DNA of 64,000 bases from an uncultured Eubacteriales bacterium (GCA_902786355.1 CADABZ010000001.1:1-64000), one strand, 5' to 3'; counted from the stretch's first letter, positions 1-8,570 are shown. Numbers and translations: made by a program. The notes: generated by a model from the sequence alone, not told the origin.

Positions 1-164
1 GCGAAGTAGTCAAGGTAGAGGGCAACGCAGTCCAGGTCAAGGCTGACAACGGAACAGTACTCAACCTCACCAACGTACTCCTCGGAAGCAACCTCCAGGC
101 AGGAGAGCACGTAACTATCACATACAACACAACTAACATGACAGTTACAGCAATCCAGCGCTAA
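1..164 (+). CDS. C-terminal end of an unidentified protein (5' truncated by window)
   Basis: The frame open from base 3 to the TAA at 162-164 gives 53 residues with no start in view. It is rich in Val, Thr, Asn and Gln, with an alternating hydrophobic/polar pattern (VKVEGNAVQVKADNGTV, then VTITYNTTNMTVTAIQR). This suggests a beta-strand-rich C-terminal domain, possibly secreted. No family is recognised. A strong terminator follows 58 bases later, so this is the last gene of its transcript. Confidence 0.7.
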   Translation, partial: EVVKVEGNAVQVKADNGTVLNLTNVLLGSNLQAGEHVTITYNTTNMTVTAIQR

Positions 165-222
165 GATCATACTGATCCACCGGTTACAGCCGGCAGATGA
201 TGAATACCCCATCATAAATAAT

Positions 223-268
223 ACAAACGCCCATTTCAGCGACAAACTGGAATGGGCATTTGTATCCT
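223..268 (+). terminator. Rho-independent terminator after the truncated first gene
   Basis: A 17-bp stem (223-239 with 247-263, mostly Watson-Crick with G-U pairs) closes a 7-nt loop and is followed by a T-rich stretch. It ends the transcript entering from the left and lies in the 360-bp gap before the PBP gene. Confidence 0.8.
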
Positions 269-334
269 TTATCAGGATAATCAGTATAGCAGTACTGAAC
301 CGTGCAGCCTATTGTACGTAAAAGAATAAGTGTA

Positions 335-358
335 TTGTGCTCTGAAATACCTTATAAT
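335..358 (+). promoter_or_regulatory. Candidate promoter for the PBP gene (-10 only)
   Basis: TATAAT at 353-358 is a perfect -10 hexamer in an AT-rich stretch between the terminator and the PBP start. No -35 at the right distance is convincing (TTGTGC at 335-340 is only 12 bp away). The rest of the 165-525 gap shows nothing else recognisable. Confidence 0.25.
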
Positions 359-525
359 AGAGAAGAATCGGAATACATCCATTCTAATGTGAAGATACAG
401 TGTAGTTTGTAAAGACTAGGCACAATATCTTGCAGACCTTGCAGCAGAGTGATATCATTGCAATCTGGATAATAGTTTCATATATTGCAGATTGAAACAC
501 AGTAGTTAGTAAAGGAAAGTAAAAA

Positions 526-3500
526 GTGACATTTAAATGGAATGATAAAAAAGGCGATCCTGCGGATGTCAATGTGACTCCGAAAGATACCCTCGTGAAT
601 TTGCCGGATCCGGGCAAGTCGAAGAAGACCAGCCCATCGAAAGGCAGTCTCAGGCCAGTGTATAAGGACGAGCCGTCGAGCTATGAAGATACAGCAGACC
701 TCAGCAGTCCTGTCAATGACAGACCGGCAGAAGCCGTCACGAGATCTAAGCACGGCGGACCTACAATCGAAGAGTCGCATGATGAATCTGTCATCTCCTC
801 CAAGCACGGCAAAGCTTTTGCCGAGGAGAATGAGATGCAGGCAGTCCATCCGGCAAAAGGGAAGATCGGTTCCTTGTTCAGCAAAAAAGCTAAGAAACCG
901 CATGGCAATGACGACAGCAAAGCCGCTGACGTGAAATCAGCAGCATCCGCAAATGCCGCTGACGTGAAATCAGCAGCATCCGGAGCTGCCGCTGATGCGA
1001 TCCAGGCTGCTGACGGGAAGCCTGCTTCCGGCAAGCTTGCTAAGATCAAGTGGAAACTCAGCGGCTATATGACCACGTTCAAAGGCTTTTCACTTGCGAA
1101 GAAGATACTGAGCGTAATATTGGCGCTTTTTGCGGTTGGAGTGGTTTCCGTATTTCTGATGATCGCTGTCACAGCGATACAGATCGGACCTATCAACATG
1201 GACAGCCTGTACAGCAACATCGAGCAGTCATCGACACTCTATGACGTCAACGGCGAGAAAGTAGATACGCTGTTTTACACGCAGGACAGAACGATCGCAC
1301 CGATCGAAGATATGCCTGACAACCTCAAGAATGCTTTTATAGCTATTGAGGACAAGACGTTCTACAAGCATCACGGATTCAACTTCAGGCGAATGATCGG
1401 AGCTGTGCTGAGCTCATTCACCGGAGGAGGCCGCATCAGCGGTACGTCGACGATCACCCAGCAGCTGGCCCGTAACGCGTATCTGGCGGATATCAAGAGC
1501 CAGAGGAGCATCCACAGGAAGCTTTCCGAGATGTACATCGCGTGGCGCCTTGAGCACAAGCTTAGCAAAGACGAGATCCTCGAGGCTTACCTCAACACGA
1601 TCTACCTCGGTTACGGCAACTACGGAGTCAACGCAGCAGCGAGGACTTATTACTCCAAGAATGTAAAAGACCTGACGCTCGCTGAGAGTGCTTCGCTTGC
1701 AGCACTTCCGCAGGCACCGGATGCCTACGCTCTCGTCACGACAGATCCGGGCGACGGCAACGCGCCTATCAAGAAAGTATCGTATTATTCGCTTGACGAT
1801 CTGGATCAGGAGACTAATGCCACCGAAGAGGGCGAGAACGAGGACGAAAACAGCTACAGCACTGAGACAACGAGCTACGACGAAAACTCTGATGACAGCG
1901 ACGGCGAAGAGGGAGAAGACGGCGAAGAAACAGAAGGAACAGGTTTCTATGCCAACGATATCTCCAAAGACCGCCGAAATACTGTACTCAGCCTGATGGC
2001 TCAGCAGGGATATATCACAGAAGATGAAGCAAGGGAAGCTGATGTAGACATCGTAGACATACTGAACCCGAGCTTCCAGAAGAGCGAATCTGCTTACACG
2101 TATTTCTCTGATTATGTTTCCGGGATCATCATCCAGGATCTGATCGACAAATATGATATGAGCAAGGAAGACGCTCTGCGTATGGTATACACAGGCGGAC
2201 TCAAGATCTACACCACGATCGACAGCAACATCCAGAATGCGATCTACAACGAATTCCAGGATGACTCGAACTTCCCGACAGCCGTAGATGATAGCAAGGT
2301 CCAGGCGGCTATGGTCGTAACACAGGTCGGCACCGGATATATAAGCGGTTTTGTCGGCGGCAGAGATGCAGGCGGATCACAGCTTTTCAACAGAGCAATC
2401 AGCCCGCGTCAGCCTGGTTCCTCGATCAAGCCACTGTCTGTATACGGCGCGGCTCTGCAGAAGAGCTACGAGCTCCAGAAGAGCAACAAAAAGTACACAT
2501 ATCTTGATTACAACATGGACGATCAGGGCGCTAAGGGCTGGGGCGACTACATCACAGCCAGCTCTACGGTAATTGACGAGCCGCTGACTATCAACGGCGA
2601 AGAGTGGCCGCAGAACGTAACGAGGACTTTCTCGGGATACAACACATTCCGTACAGCCCTCCAGCAGTCCATCAACACATGCGCGGTCAAGATCCTCTGG
2701 CAGGTCGGCCTGGATTACTCAGTCAAGACACTTGAGCAGTTCGGCCTCACGACTGTCGTAAAAGACACTACGAAGGCTGTCAATGACGTCAACCCGGCGG
2801 CTCTCGGACTCGGTGCTATGACTGAAGGTGTCACACCGCTCGAGATGGCGATGGCCTATGCGGCTTTCCCTAACAACGGCGTACGCAACACACCAATCTG
2901 CTACACCAGAGTTATGGACAGCAAGGACAAAGAACTCCTCAGAAGCAAGTCTGAGCAGATCAAAGTTCTCGATGCAGGTGTTGCATGGATCATGACGGAT
3001 CTGCTCAAATCCGTAGTTTCTGATGGTATCGCAGGCAACGCTTATATCCCAGGCGTAGAGGTCGGCGGAAAGACCGGAACCACCAACGACAAATACGACG
3101 TATGGTTCGATGGTTTTACCCCTGACTACGCGGCAGCACTGTGGATCGGAACCGACCTTAATGTTGAGATGAACGGCGGATCTTATCAGGCAGCCAGACT
3201 GTGGGCAAGGATCATGAAGCAGGTACCTGGCATCACCGATGGCAAGTACAAGGAAAAACCTTCCAATGTCATCGAATATGATGGTGAGTACTACACGAAG
3301 GGTACAGAACTTAACCTTTCGGAATACTACGACAGCGGCGATGATGATTCCGGTGACAGCGAACTCTCTGAAGAGGAAAAGAAGAGGCTTGCCGATGAGG
3401 AAGCTGCCAAGAAAGCTGCTGAAGCTGCCGAGAAGGCTAAGCGTGAGCAGGAAAAGAAGGCTCAGGAATCTCAGCAATCCACTACGACAGATGACAGCAG

Positions 3501-3750
3501 CACTGGCACCGGCGGCAATACCAAGCCAGACAGCGGAAGCACTGACACCGGCGGTGGCGGTACTGACACCGGTGGTGGCGGCGGTACTGATACCGGCGGT
3601 GGCGGCGGCACCGACACAGGCGGCGGAGGTACTGACACTGGCGGTGGCACTGATACAGGTGGCGGCGGCACCGACACAGGTGGCGGCACTGACACTGGCG
3701 GCGGCGGAGCTGCCGATACAGGCGGTTCAGAATCAACCACAACACCATAA
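526..3750 (+). CDS. Class A penicillin-binding protein (PBP1A-type transglycosylase/transpeptidase)
   Basis: Bifunctional peptidoglycan polymerase anchored in the membrane. The GTG start at 526 is chosen because AAAGGAA lies just upstream and no better start precedes it. A long hydrophilic cytoplasmic tail (about 185 residues) contains a perfect 11-residue duplication (AADVKSAASxx). One membrane segment follows at about 190-215. The GT51 domain has the catalytic Glu (E275 in IEDKTFYKHHG) and TITQQLARN. The transpeptidase has SxxK at 632-635, SIN at 715-717 and KTG at 849-851, so all catalytic residues are present. An acidic insert (about 425-475) separates parts of the glycosyltransferase region. 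The extracellular C-terminus has a Glu/Lys/Ala-rich stretch and then a Gly-Thr-Asp tail built from TDTGGGG-like repeats (3540-3720). It is a paralogue of the gene at 61476-64000. Confidence 0.95.
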   Translation: MTFKWNDKKGDPADVNVTPKDTLVNLPDPGKSKKTSPSKGSLRPVYKDEPSSYEDTADLSSPVNDRPAEAVTRSKHGGPTIEESHDESVISSKHGKAFAEENEMQAVHPAKGKIGSLFSKKAKKPHGNDDSKAADVKSAASANAADVKSAASGAAADAIQAADGKPASGKLAKIKWKLSGYMTTFKGFSLAKKILSVILALFAVGVVSVFLMIAVTAIQIGPINMDSLYSNIEQSSTLYDVNGEKVDTLFYTQDRTIAPIEDMPDNLKNAFIAIEDKTFYKHHGFNFRRMIGAVLSSFTGGGRISGTSTITQQLARNAYLADIKSQRSIHRKLSEMYIAWRLEHKLSKDEILEAYLNTIYLGYGNYGVNAAARTYYSKNVKDLTLAESASLAALPQAPDAYALVTTDPGDGNAPIKKVSYYSLDDLDQETNATEEGENEDENSYSTETTSYDENSDDSDGEEGEDGEETEGTGFYANDISKDRRNTVLSLMAQQGYITEDEAREADVDIVDILNPSFQKSESAYTYFSDYVSGIIIQDLIDKYDMSKEDALRMVYTGGLKIYTTIDSNIQNAIYNEFQDDSNFPTAVDDSKVQAAMVVTQVGTGYISGFVGGRDAGGSQLFNRAISPRQPGSSIKPLSVYGAALQKSYELQKSNKKYTYLDYNMDDQGAKGWGDYITASSTVIDEPLTINGEEWPQNVTRTFSGYNTFRTALQQSINTCAVKILWQVGLDYSVKTLEQFGLTTVVKDTTKAVNDVNPAALGLGAMTEGVTPLEMAMAYAAFPNNGVRNTPICYTRVMDSKDKELLRSKSEQIKVLDAGVAWIMTDLLKSVVSDGIAGNAYIPGVEVGGKTGTTNDKYDVWFDGFTPDYAAALWIGTDLNVEMNGGSYQAARLWARIMKQVPGITDGKYKEKPSNVIEYDGEYYTKGTELNLSEYYDSGDDDSGDSELSEEEKKRLADEEAAKKAAEAAEKAKREQEKKAQESQQSTTTDDSSTGTGGNTKPDSGSTDTGGGGTDTGGGGGTDTGGGGGTDTGGGGTDTGGGTDTGGGGTDTGGGTDTGGGGAADTGGSESTTTP
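922..982 (+). repeat. 33-bp in-frame tandem duplication in the PBP N-terminal tail
   Basis: Two copies start at 922 and 955 with 28 identical bases each (encoding AADVKSAAS). The 33-bp period is a multiple of three, so the frame is kept. Confidence 0.85.
3540..3720 (+). repeat. Low-complexity Gly/Thr/Asp repeat array in the PBP C-terminus
   Basis: About ten imperfect units encode TDTGGG, TDTGGGG or TDTGGGGG with varying numbers of GGC/GGT codons. This is a typical substrate for replication slippage and would form a flexible wall-exposed tail. Confidence 0.85.
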
Positions 3751-3763
3751 AAATAACCATGGA

Positions 3764-3793
3764 GGCAGGGGATATCCCCTGCCTTCTTCTTGT
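3764..3793 (+). terminator. Rho-independent terminator after the PBP gene
   Basis: Perfect 8-bp GC-rich stem (GGCAGGGG at 3764-3771, CCCCTGCC at 3776-3783) with a 4-nt loop, followed by TTCTTCTTGT. Confidence 0.85.
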
Positions 3794-4287
3794 ATAGCCC
3801 ACAATAGAGATCAGAGACTTCACCACCCACCCGACATGGAGACTTGAAAAGGACTTTTTCAGAAAACTGCACATGGAATCCGAAACACAAGTACTACATG
3901 TGCAAAATCAACCTCCTCAGCGTCCGGATCGCATCGACTCTTCCCGGAAAATCAGTGATAAGCTGCATTTTAGGCTGAATGAGCTCTATATACAGGCTAT
4001 ATCAGCGGTATTATTGACGGTGACGGGTGGAAATTTTGCACATATTTCGACCCACAATAATGAATCATGTGCAGCCAATAGAAAAACTCCTATATCATCC
4101 GTGTCTGCTCCCGTCTTTGAACCGAACAGGCACTATTCTTTCTCTATGCCACATAGGTGATGTTCCAATCCCGCTAAAATGATATAATCTTCCCAGATTA
4201 CGATTAAGTGTTATGAATAGTGCAGCCTGGATCGCAGATCAGAGTGCGGAATGGTTTAGATGCGAGGACTAAGGAGACTGTAAAACC
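3794..4287. other. Gene-free stretch of about 490 bp with short inverted motifs
   Basis: No convincing gene: the one open frame (3873-4160) has no ribosome binding site and no recognisable protein. The stretch holds TGCACATG and CATGTGCA as an inverted pair around 3868-3903, and related GCACAT/ATGTGC motifs near 4036 and 4066. A TATAAT at 4183-4188 with only a weak -35 may be the promoter of the following SGNH hydrolase gene. Confidence 0.4.
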
Positions 4288-4953
4288 ATGCAGGAAGATA
4301 TCAGACAATTCATGATGGAAAGGGCCGCTGCCGAGAAGAGAGATAAGCTTGAGAGGTACCGGCGTCTCAATACACTCGTAAGACCGCATCAGATACTTTT
4401 TGCCGGAAGCAGCCTGATGGAGCAGTTTCCGATACACGAGCTGATGACGGATCTGGAGCTTTCGTATGCGATATATAACAGAGGCATCGGCGGTTTTACG
4501 ACTCAGGAACTTCTGGATTCGATGGATGTGTGCATCTACGATCTTGAGCCCGACTACATCTATCTCAACATTGGCACCAACGATCTCAACGGGCCGGATT
4601 ATGCCGAGGCGGAGATGATCGGCAGATACAGGGCGATACTTGAGGGGATAAGCACGCATCTTCCGGAGGCAAAAGTCCACCTGCTTGCGTACTATCCGGT
4701 CAACCCGGGCGCTGCGCCGGATGAGCACATGGCAGAGATCTACAGGTGGCGGACCAACGAGCGGATACGTTCCGCCAACCGGGCAGTAGAGAAACTCGCC
4801 AGGGAAACGGGCGCTGCTTTCATCGATCTCAATGAAGGCATCACTGATGAGGCTGGCGAGCTAAGAGCTGATTACACAATCGACGGGATGCACATGTACG
4901 GCGACGGGTATATGCCAGTGCTGAAAGCACTGCTTCCGTATCTGCCGGAATAA
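4288..4953 (+). CDS. SGNH/GDSL-type hydrolase (esterase or deacylase)
   Basis: A 221-residue protein with all SGNH blocks: block I GSSLME with nucleophile Ser42, block II NRGIGGFTTQ (oxyanion Gly), block III GTND at 96-99 (oxyanion Asn98), and block V DGMH at 199-202 with the catalytic Asp and His. Members hydrolyse O-acyl or lipid esters. The closest named groups are platelet-activating-factor acetylhydrolase-like and TAP-like esterases; the substrate cannot be read from sequence. There is no signal peptide, so it is cytoplasmic. It is probably a single-gene transcript, 72 bp before the YbaK-type gene. Confidence 0.85.
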   Translation: MQEDIRQFMMERAAAEKRDKLERYRRLNTLVRPHQILFAGSSLMEQFPIHELMTDLELSYAIYNRGIGGFTTQELLDSMDVCIYDLEPDYIYLNIGTNDLNGPDYAEAEMIGRYRAILEGISTHLPEAKVHLLAYYPVNPGAAPDEHMAEIYRWRTNERIRSANRAVEKLARETGAAFIDLNEGITDEAGELRADYTIDGMHMYGDGYMPVLKALLPYLPE

Positions 4954-5025
4954 GAATGATGATAACGGTGCAATGGCAGCCGCGAGATCAATTCTCATCA
5001 AAACATCTGAAACAAGGATAAAACT

Positions 5026-5502
5026 ATGAACGAAGCTGAAAAGAAATGCCGCGAGTATCTGAGCGCAAAGGGATACAGCGACAGGATAATAGATTTCAAG
5101 AATACTGACATCACTGCCGAGAGCACTGCGCTTGCTCTGGATGTTGACGTGGACAGGATCTGCAAAGGGCTGGCTTTCAAGGGAAAAGGCGGTTCGGCGA
5201 TCGTTGTCCTGGCTTCCGGCAGGTCGCATGTCAACAACGGAAAATTCAGAGAGGTGTTCGGCTTCAGGCCTACGATGCTGGCGGCTGAGCAGACCGAAGA
5301 GCTCGTCGGACATGTCGCAGGAACGATCAATCCGTTTTGCCTGAAGGATACAGCCAGGCTGTACCTCGATCTGTCGATACGCAAACACCTCGGGGAGACG
5401 GTTTTTCCGGGCATCGGAGGAGAGGATTCGGTAGTAGAGCTCACCATCGACGAGCTTGAAAAACTCTCAGATCCGGTCTGCTGGGTGAGCGTGACGTTGT
5501 AG
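5026..5502 (+). CDS. YbaK/EbsC-family aminoacyl-tRNA deacylase
   Basis: A 158-residue single-domain protein of the usual length for the trans-editing family that hydrolyses mischarged tRNA (Cys- or Ala-tRNA(Pro) in characterised members). The family signature is clear: CKGLAFKGKGG, then VLASGRSHVNNGKF, and AGTINPFCL in the binding pocket. It lies between the SGNH hydrolase and endonuclease IV genes on the same strand. After the TAG stop, the same frame stays open for another 35 coding-like codons up to 5608 (listed separately). The choice between YbaK, ProX and EbsC specificity cannot be made here. Confidence 0.88.
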   Translation: MNEAEKKCREYLSAKGYSDRIIDFKNTDITAESTALALDVDVDRICKGLAFKGKGGSAIVVLASGRSHVNNGKFREVFGFRPTMLAAEQTEELVGHVAGTINPFCLKDTARLYLDLSIRKHLGETVFPGIGGEDSVVELTIDELEKLSDPVCWVSVTL

Positions 5503-5608
5503 AGAGTACCTGGATAACGAGCCGTATGTGCTCGAGCACGTCTGGGAGAAAATCATCGTCGAGCCGATGAATGTTGTCATCCTTAGCGGTGAGAAGGTTG
5601 GGAAATAA
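5503..5608 (+). pseudogene. Possible C-terminal gene remnant, in frame behind the YbaK stop codon
   Basis: Directly after the TAG of the deacylase gene the frame encodes 34 residues beginning REYLDNEPYVLEHVWEK and ending in TAA. The composition looks coding (aromatic, acidic and amphipathic) but matches no family I recognise. The deacylase is full length without it, so it is more likely the stump of a deleted gene than a lost extension. Confidence 0.3.
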
Positions 5609-5613
5609 ACGAC

Positions 5614-6603
5614 ATGATATACATTGGAAACCACGTATCTGTTTCGGGCGGTTATGAGGCGATGGGAAGAGAAGAGCTGTCTCTTGGCGGAGATACTTTT
5701 GCATTCTTCCCGCGAAATCCCAGAGGCGGGAAGTCGAAGCCGGTAAAGCCTGAGGACATAGAGAATCTGAAGTCGCTGATCGGAGCCGAGGGCTTCGGGC
5801 CGCTTGTTGTGCACGGGGCTTACACTATGAACCTCTGCTCGGCAAAAGAAGAGGTCCGGGCCAATTCGCGCGAGATGATGCGCGACGACCTGCTCCTCCT
5901 GCAGTCACTCCCGGGAAACTTCTATAATTTCCATCCGGGCAGTCACACCGGGCAGGGAGCAGAGACCGGGATCAGGCAGATTGCTGAGGGCCTTGCGGAG
6001 ATCATCACTGACGTCGAGGCAAAGAGCGGAAAGCCGCTAGCCAACCGGATCCTTCTCGAAACGATGACCGGAAAAGGCAGAGAGATGGGAGGAAGCTTTG
6101 AGGAGCTCCGCGCGATGATCGATCTCACGAAAGAGCTGCTCAGCAGCAGAGACAGAAGCGATGCGGCGAGTATGGAATCCGGCTGCGATGCTTGCAAAGC
6201 AGCGACCGAGCTTGTTGGCGGAGATGCAAGCACTTCTGCGACCGAGCTTCTCGGTGTCTGCCTGGATACTTGCCACATCTGGGATGGCGGCTATGATATC
6301 GTGACTAAGCTCGATGATGTGCTCGAGGAATTTGACAGGGTGATCGGACTCGATCATCTCTGCGCTGTCCACCTGAATGACAGCAAAAATCCTTGCGGCT
6401 CGAAGAAGGACCGCCACGAAAAGCTCGGTCAGGGCATGATCGGCGCTGAGGCTTTGAAAGCAGTGGTGCAGCATCCGCTTTTGCAGGGCAAACCGTTCAT
6501 ACTCGAGACACCGAATGATGACGAAGGCTACAGAGCAGAGATCCGGACCGTGCGCGAATGGATGAAGCGGTGGGTACCGCCTCATCGCGCAGGTCAGGTG
6601 TAA
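5614..6603 (+). CDS. nfo: Endonuclease IV (AP endonuclease family 2)
   Basis: A 329-residue zinc-dependent AP endonuclease of base excision repair, which cuts 5' of abasic sites. The TIM-barrel metal-binding motifs are present: GNHVSVSGG, VVHGAYTMNL, FHPGSHTGQG, LETMTGKG, CLDTCH, HLNDSKNPCGSKKDRH and ETP near the end. A non-conserved insert of about 40 residues (around 172-210) lies just before CLDTCH. It contains an in-frame 36-bp duplication (copies starting at 6202 and 6238, both reading ATEL). A putative SD (AAGG) overlaps the upstream remnant. The stop codon is immediately followed by a copy of the dispersed structured repeat in opposite orientation. Confidence 0.93.
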   Translation: MIYIGNHVSVSGGYEAMGREELSLGGDTFAFFPRNPRGGKSKPVKPEDIENLKSLIGAEGFGPLVVHGAYTMNLCSAKEEVRANSREMMRDDLLLLQSLPGNFYNFHPGSHTGQGAETGIRQIAEGLAEIITDVEAKSGKPLANRILLETMTGKGREMGGSFEELRAMIDLTKELLSSRDRSDAASMESGCDACKAATELVGGDASTSATELLGVCLDTCHIWDGGYDIVTKLDDVLEEFDRVIGLDHLCAVHLNDSKNPCGSKKDRHEKLGQGMIGAEALKAVVQHPLLQGKPFILETPNDDEGYRAEIRTVREWMKRWVPPHRAGQV

Positions 6604-6810
6604 CCTTGTAGATTTAGTTATCACATCTATTGATTGTCAATAATCGGTCCAATTTGCATTGACAAATTGGATTAGAAGAAATATAAATACAACACTTTTT
6701 CCTGTTTTGCCCGATTTTAGAGAAAATGCATTGAACACAAAGCATTCGTCGAAGAAATCTACAACATTGCTATTGCAAATCGGAGAGACTGGCATCAAAA
6801 ATACAACATT
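6604..6810 (-). repeat. Dispersed structured intergenic repeat, copy A (minus orientation)
   Basis: Read on the - strand, this 207-bp segment aligns end to end with 23199-23408 and 39649-39856. It keeps the three stems: long-range stem P1 (6606-6615 with 6755-6764, perfect 10 bp), hairpin P3 (CCAATTTG at 6649-6656, CAAATTGG at 6663-6670, perfect) and a weakened hairpin P2 near 6708-6722. It starts one base after the nfo stop codon, and the TAA of nfo itself matches the element's outer end. Confidence 0.85.
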
Positions 6811-6821
6811 CGAACCAACGA

Positions 6822-6880
6822 CGCACTCACGCACACATTCACTCACTCATTCATTCACGCACTCACTCATTCACTCATTC
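6822..6880. repeat. Simple-sequence repeat of CACTCATT-like units
   Basis: About 60 bases made of four-base units CACT, CATT, CACG. It directly follows copy A of the structured repeat. Short open frames through it are low-complexity artefacts. A perfect 7-bp hairpin (AGGCTCC/GGAGCCT, 6891-6907) follows, without a T-run. Confidence 0.7.
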
Positions 6881-6950
6881 CAATATGACCAGGCTCCTAA
6901 GGAGCCTGAAAGATCCTTGAAGAAAATGTATAGAAATTAGTACAATTCTG

Positions 6951-6979
6951 TTTCTTTTTCAGAATGCTCATGCTAAAAT
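6951..6979 (+). promoter_or_regulatory. Extended -10 promoter for the secreted protein gene
   Basis: TGCTAAAAT at 6971-6979 is an extended -10 (TGn plus TAAAAT). The -35 position (TTTCTT, 17 bp upstream) is weak, as is common with extended -10 promoters. It would give a leader of about 80 nt before the ATG at 7065. Confidence 0.5.
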
Positions 6980-7064
6980 TAGCTCACTAAATTGCATATG
7001 GTATTTCATCCGGATATTTCTAAGATCAGTCTGTTAACACTCTTGATTGAAGGGAAGCTATGAA

Positions 7065-8234
7065 ATGATTGCAAAGAATAGATGGGTGCCTGTACTTGCG
7101 GTCCTCCTGATGGCGATGGCAATGTTTTGCGTTGCAGCGCAGACCGTGCTTGCGGAGGAAGATGAAGCCGAGGTAAGAGGTATATATGTTTCTATAACCA
7201 GACCGGAATCGGGAGAATCCTTCGAGGATGCTATTTCGAATGTAGACATTCTGGGAGATGGCTTTACTGTAAAAAATATCGAATGGTGCGAGAACTACGA
7301 TTACGATGAGAACGGCGAACTGATTGCGGTAGAGGACGGTAACAATATCGGAGATCACGGAGTTTTCAATCCGAAATGGACCTACCGGCTCATCGTCGAA
7401 CTGGAGGCTGAAGACGGATATGTCTTCCCATATGAGAGTGAAGACAAAACCAATATGCTCAGCAAGGCCATAATCAAGACCTACTCTGCAGGAAAAATCA
7501 CAGATGCCCGCGAGCTGAGCGACGACAGGAAGAACGCTACTTTTGTCATTACTGGTATCAAAGCTAATCTGACTGTCAATATTGCACGCCCGGCGACCGA
7601 GGAGGAGACTGCACCATCTGTATCACTTCCGGAATTTGAGGATTCGTGGTATAAGGTAACCGGCGCAGAGTGGTACGATCCGGCTGCGGGAACAGTGAGC
7701 AAGACCAGAACTTTTGCCACGAATGAGACTGCCTATGTGATCGTTCACCTGGAGGCAAGAGACAGCAAGTACGAATGCAATACTCCTACAAAACTGGCAT
7801 ACAACTCTAATTACGGCACTTTTATCAGAGTTTCAAATAAGACAAAAGCAGATAAGCTGGATATCACATATTCCGTAAAAGCAGCTGCGTCTCGCGAGTC
7901 GCTTGGGGATATCGTGATCGATCTGGGCGGCGAAGGGACAATGCTTTCAGGAAACGAGCTGGAAGCGGTCAATCTGTCAATGAGAGAATTCGGCAAGGCA
8001 GGTATTGTAGGCATACCGAATTATCAGGCGCTCGATCTTAACAATGACGGAGATAACGATGTTTTCTATGACAATATGACATCGGAAGATGGTTCTCCGG
8101 CATACAGGTTTTACACAACTGACGATTACGATCTTAGCAGTGAGTTAGTATTTGATATTCCGGAAGAGATCAGGGAATCACTTATGGAGGAAGGAAACGC
8201 ATACTGCGATAAGATTATTTTCACTAAGAATTAA
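7065..8234 (+). CDS. Secreted protein of unknown function with an EF-hand-like loop
   Basis: A 389-residue protein. The ATG at 7065 is preferred over an in-frame TTG at 7047 because AAGGGA (7050-7055) is well placed for it. Residues 1-30 form a classical signal peptide (basic start, hydrophobic core, VLA before an acidic mature end). The mature protein is acidic and beta-rich, with repeated GAEWYDP/IEWCENY-type segments that resemble small beta-sandwich modules. A DLNNDGDND loop at about 324-332 has the calcium-ligand spacing of dockerin/EF-hand loops, but only once. There is no sorting motif or membrane anchor at the C-terminus. I do not recognise the family. It is monocistronic, between its own promoter and a bidirectional terminator. 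Confidence 0.8.
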   Translation: MIAKNRWVPVLAVLLMAMAMFCVAAQTVLAEEDEAEVRGIYVSITRPESGESFEDAISNVDILGDGFTVKNIEWCENYDYDENGELIAVEDGNNIGDHGVFNPKWTYRLIVELEAEDGYVFPYESEDKTNMLSKAIIKTYSAGKITDARELSDDRKNATFVITGIKANLTVNIARPATEEETAPSVSLPEFEDSWYKVTGAEWYDPAAGTVSKTRTFATNETAYVIVHLEARDSKYECNTPTKLAYNSNYGTFIRVSNKTKADKLDITYSVKAAASRESLGDIVIDLGGEGTMLSGNELEAVNLSMREFGKAGIVGIPNYQALDLNNDGDNDVFYDNMTSEDGSPAYRFYTTDDYDLSSELVFDIPEEIRESLMEEGNAYCDKIIFTKN

Positions 8235-8350
8235 TACAGAACAGAAGAGACAATAGAGAGAATAGGGATACATCTGACAACCTCAGATAAGCATCGAATC
8301 CAGGCAAACATTGTATATTTCGATCGATATTTCCGAAATGACAAGAAAGG

Positions 8351-8515
8351 CTTGTAAAATCGATCAAAATCGGGCTAAAAGTCAATTTAAAATTGTATTT
8401 TGGGCATATAACGTAAAAAATGACAAGGTTTTAGAGAAATTACCTTGTCATTTTTCTTCATTTCTGCAAAATCTACAACGTTTTCTGCAAAAAAGAGGCA
8501 TTAGCCGGAAATAAC
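8351..8515 (-). repeat. Probable decayed copy D of the dispersed structured repeat
   Basis: It keeps, in the same order as copy A, the landmarks CTTGTA (8351), a CAATTT/AAATTG hairpin (8383-8395), TTTTAGAGAAA (8429), AAATCTACAAC (8468), GCAAA-GAG (about 8482) and AATAACATT (8505). About 40 bp are missing and it is otherwise degenerate. The alignment is by eye and much weaker than among copies A to C. Confidence 0.4.
8416..8455. terminator. Bidirectional terminator between convergent genes
   Basis: A perfect 14-bp inverted repeat (8416-8429 with 8442-8455, core TGACAAGGT/ACCTTGTCA) flanked by A-run and T-run on opposite sides, so it can end transcripts from both directions. It separates the secreted protein gene (+) from the small membrane protein gene (-). 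Confidence 0.85.
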
Positions 8516-8570
8516 ATTGACATTTTTGCCGGTCGAGGCGAAATAATACAAGTTTTACTTGATAAATGGA

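Noticed and set aside
2719..3477. 252-codon - strand frame opposite the PBP gene
   Set aside because: Antisense of the transpeptidase region, no start signal, no family.
3873..4160. 95-codon + strand frame in the gap after the PBP terminator
   Set aside because: No SD, no recognisable protein, and it sits in sequence with inverted motifs; treated as non-coding.
6659..6940. 93-codon frame ending in HSLTHSFTHSL repeats
   Set aside because: It runs through the structured repeat and a simple-sequence array; low-complexity artefact.
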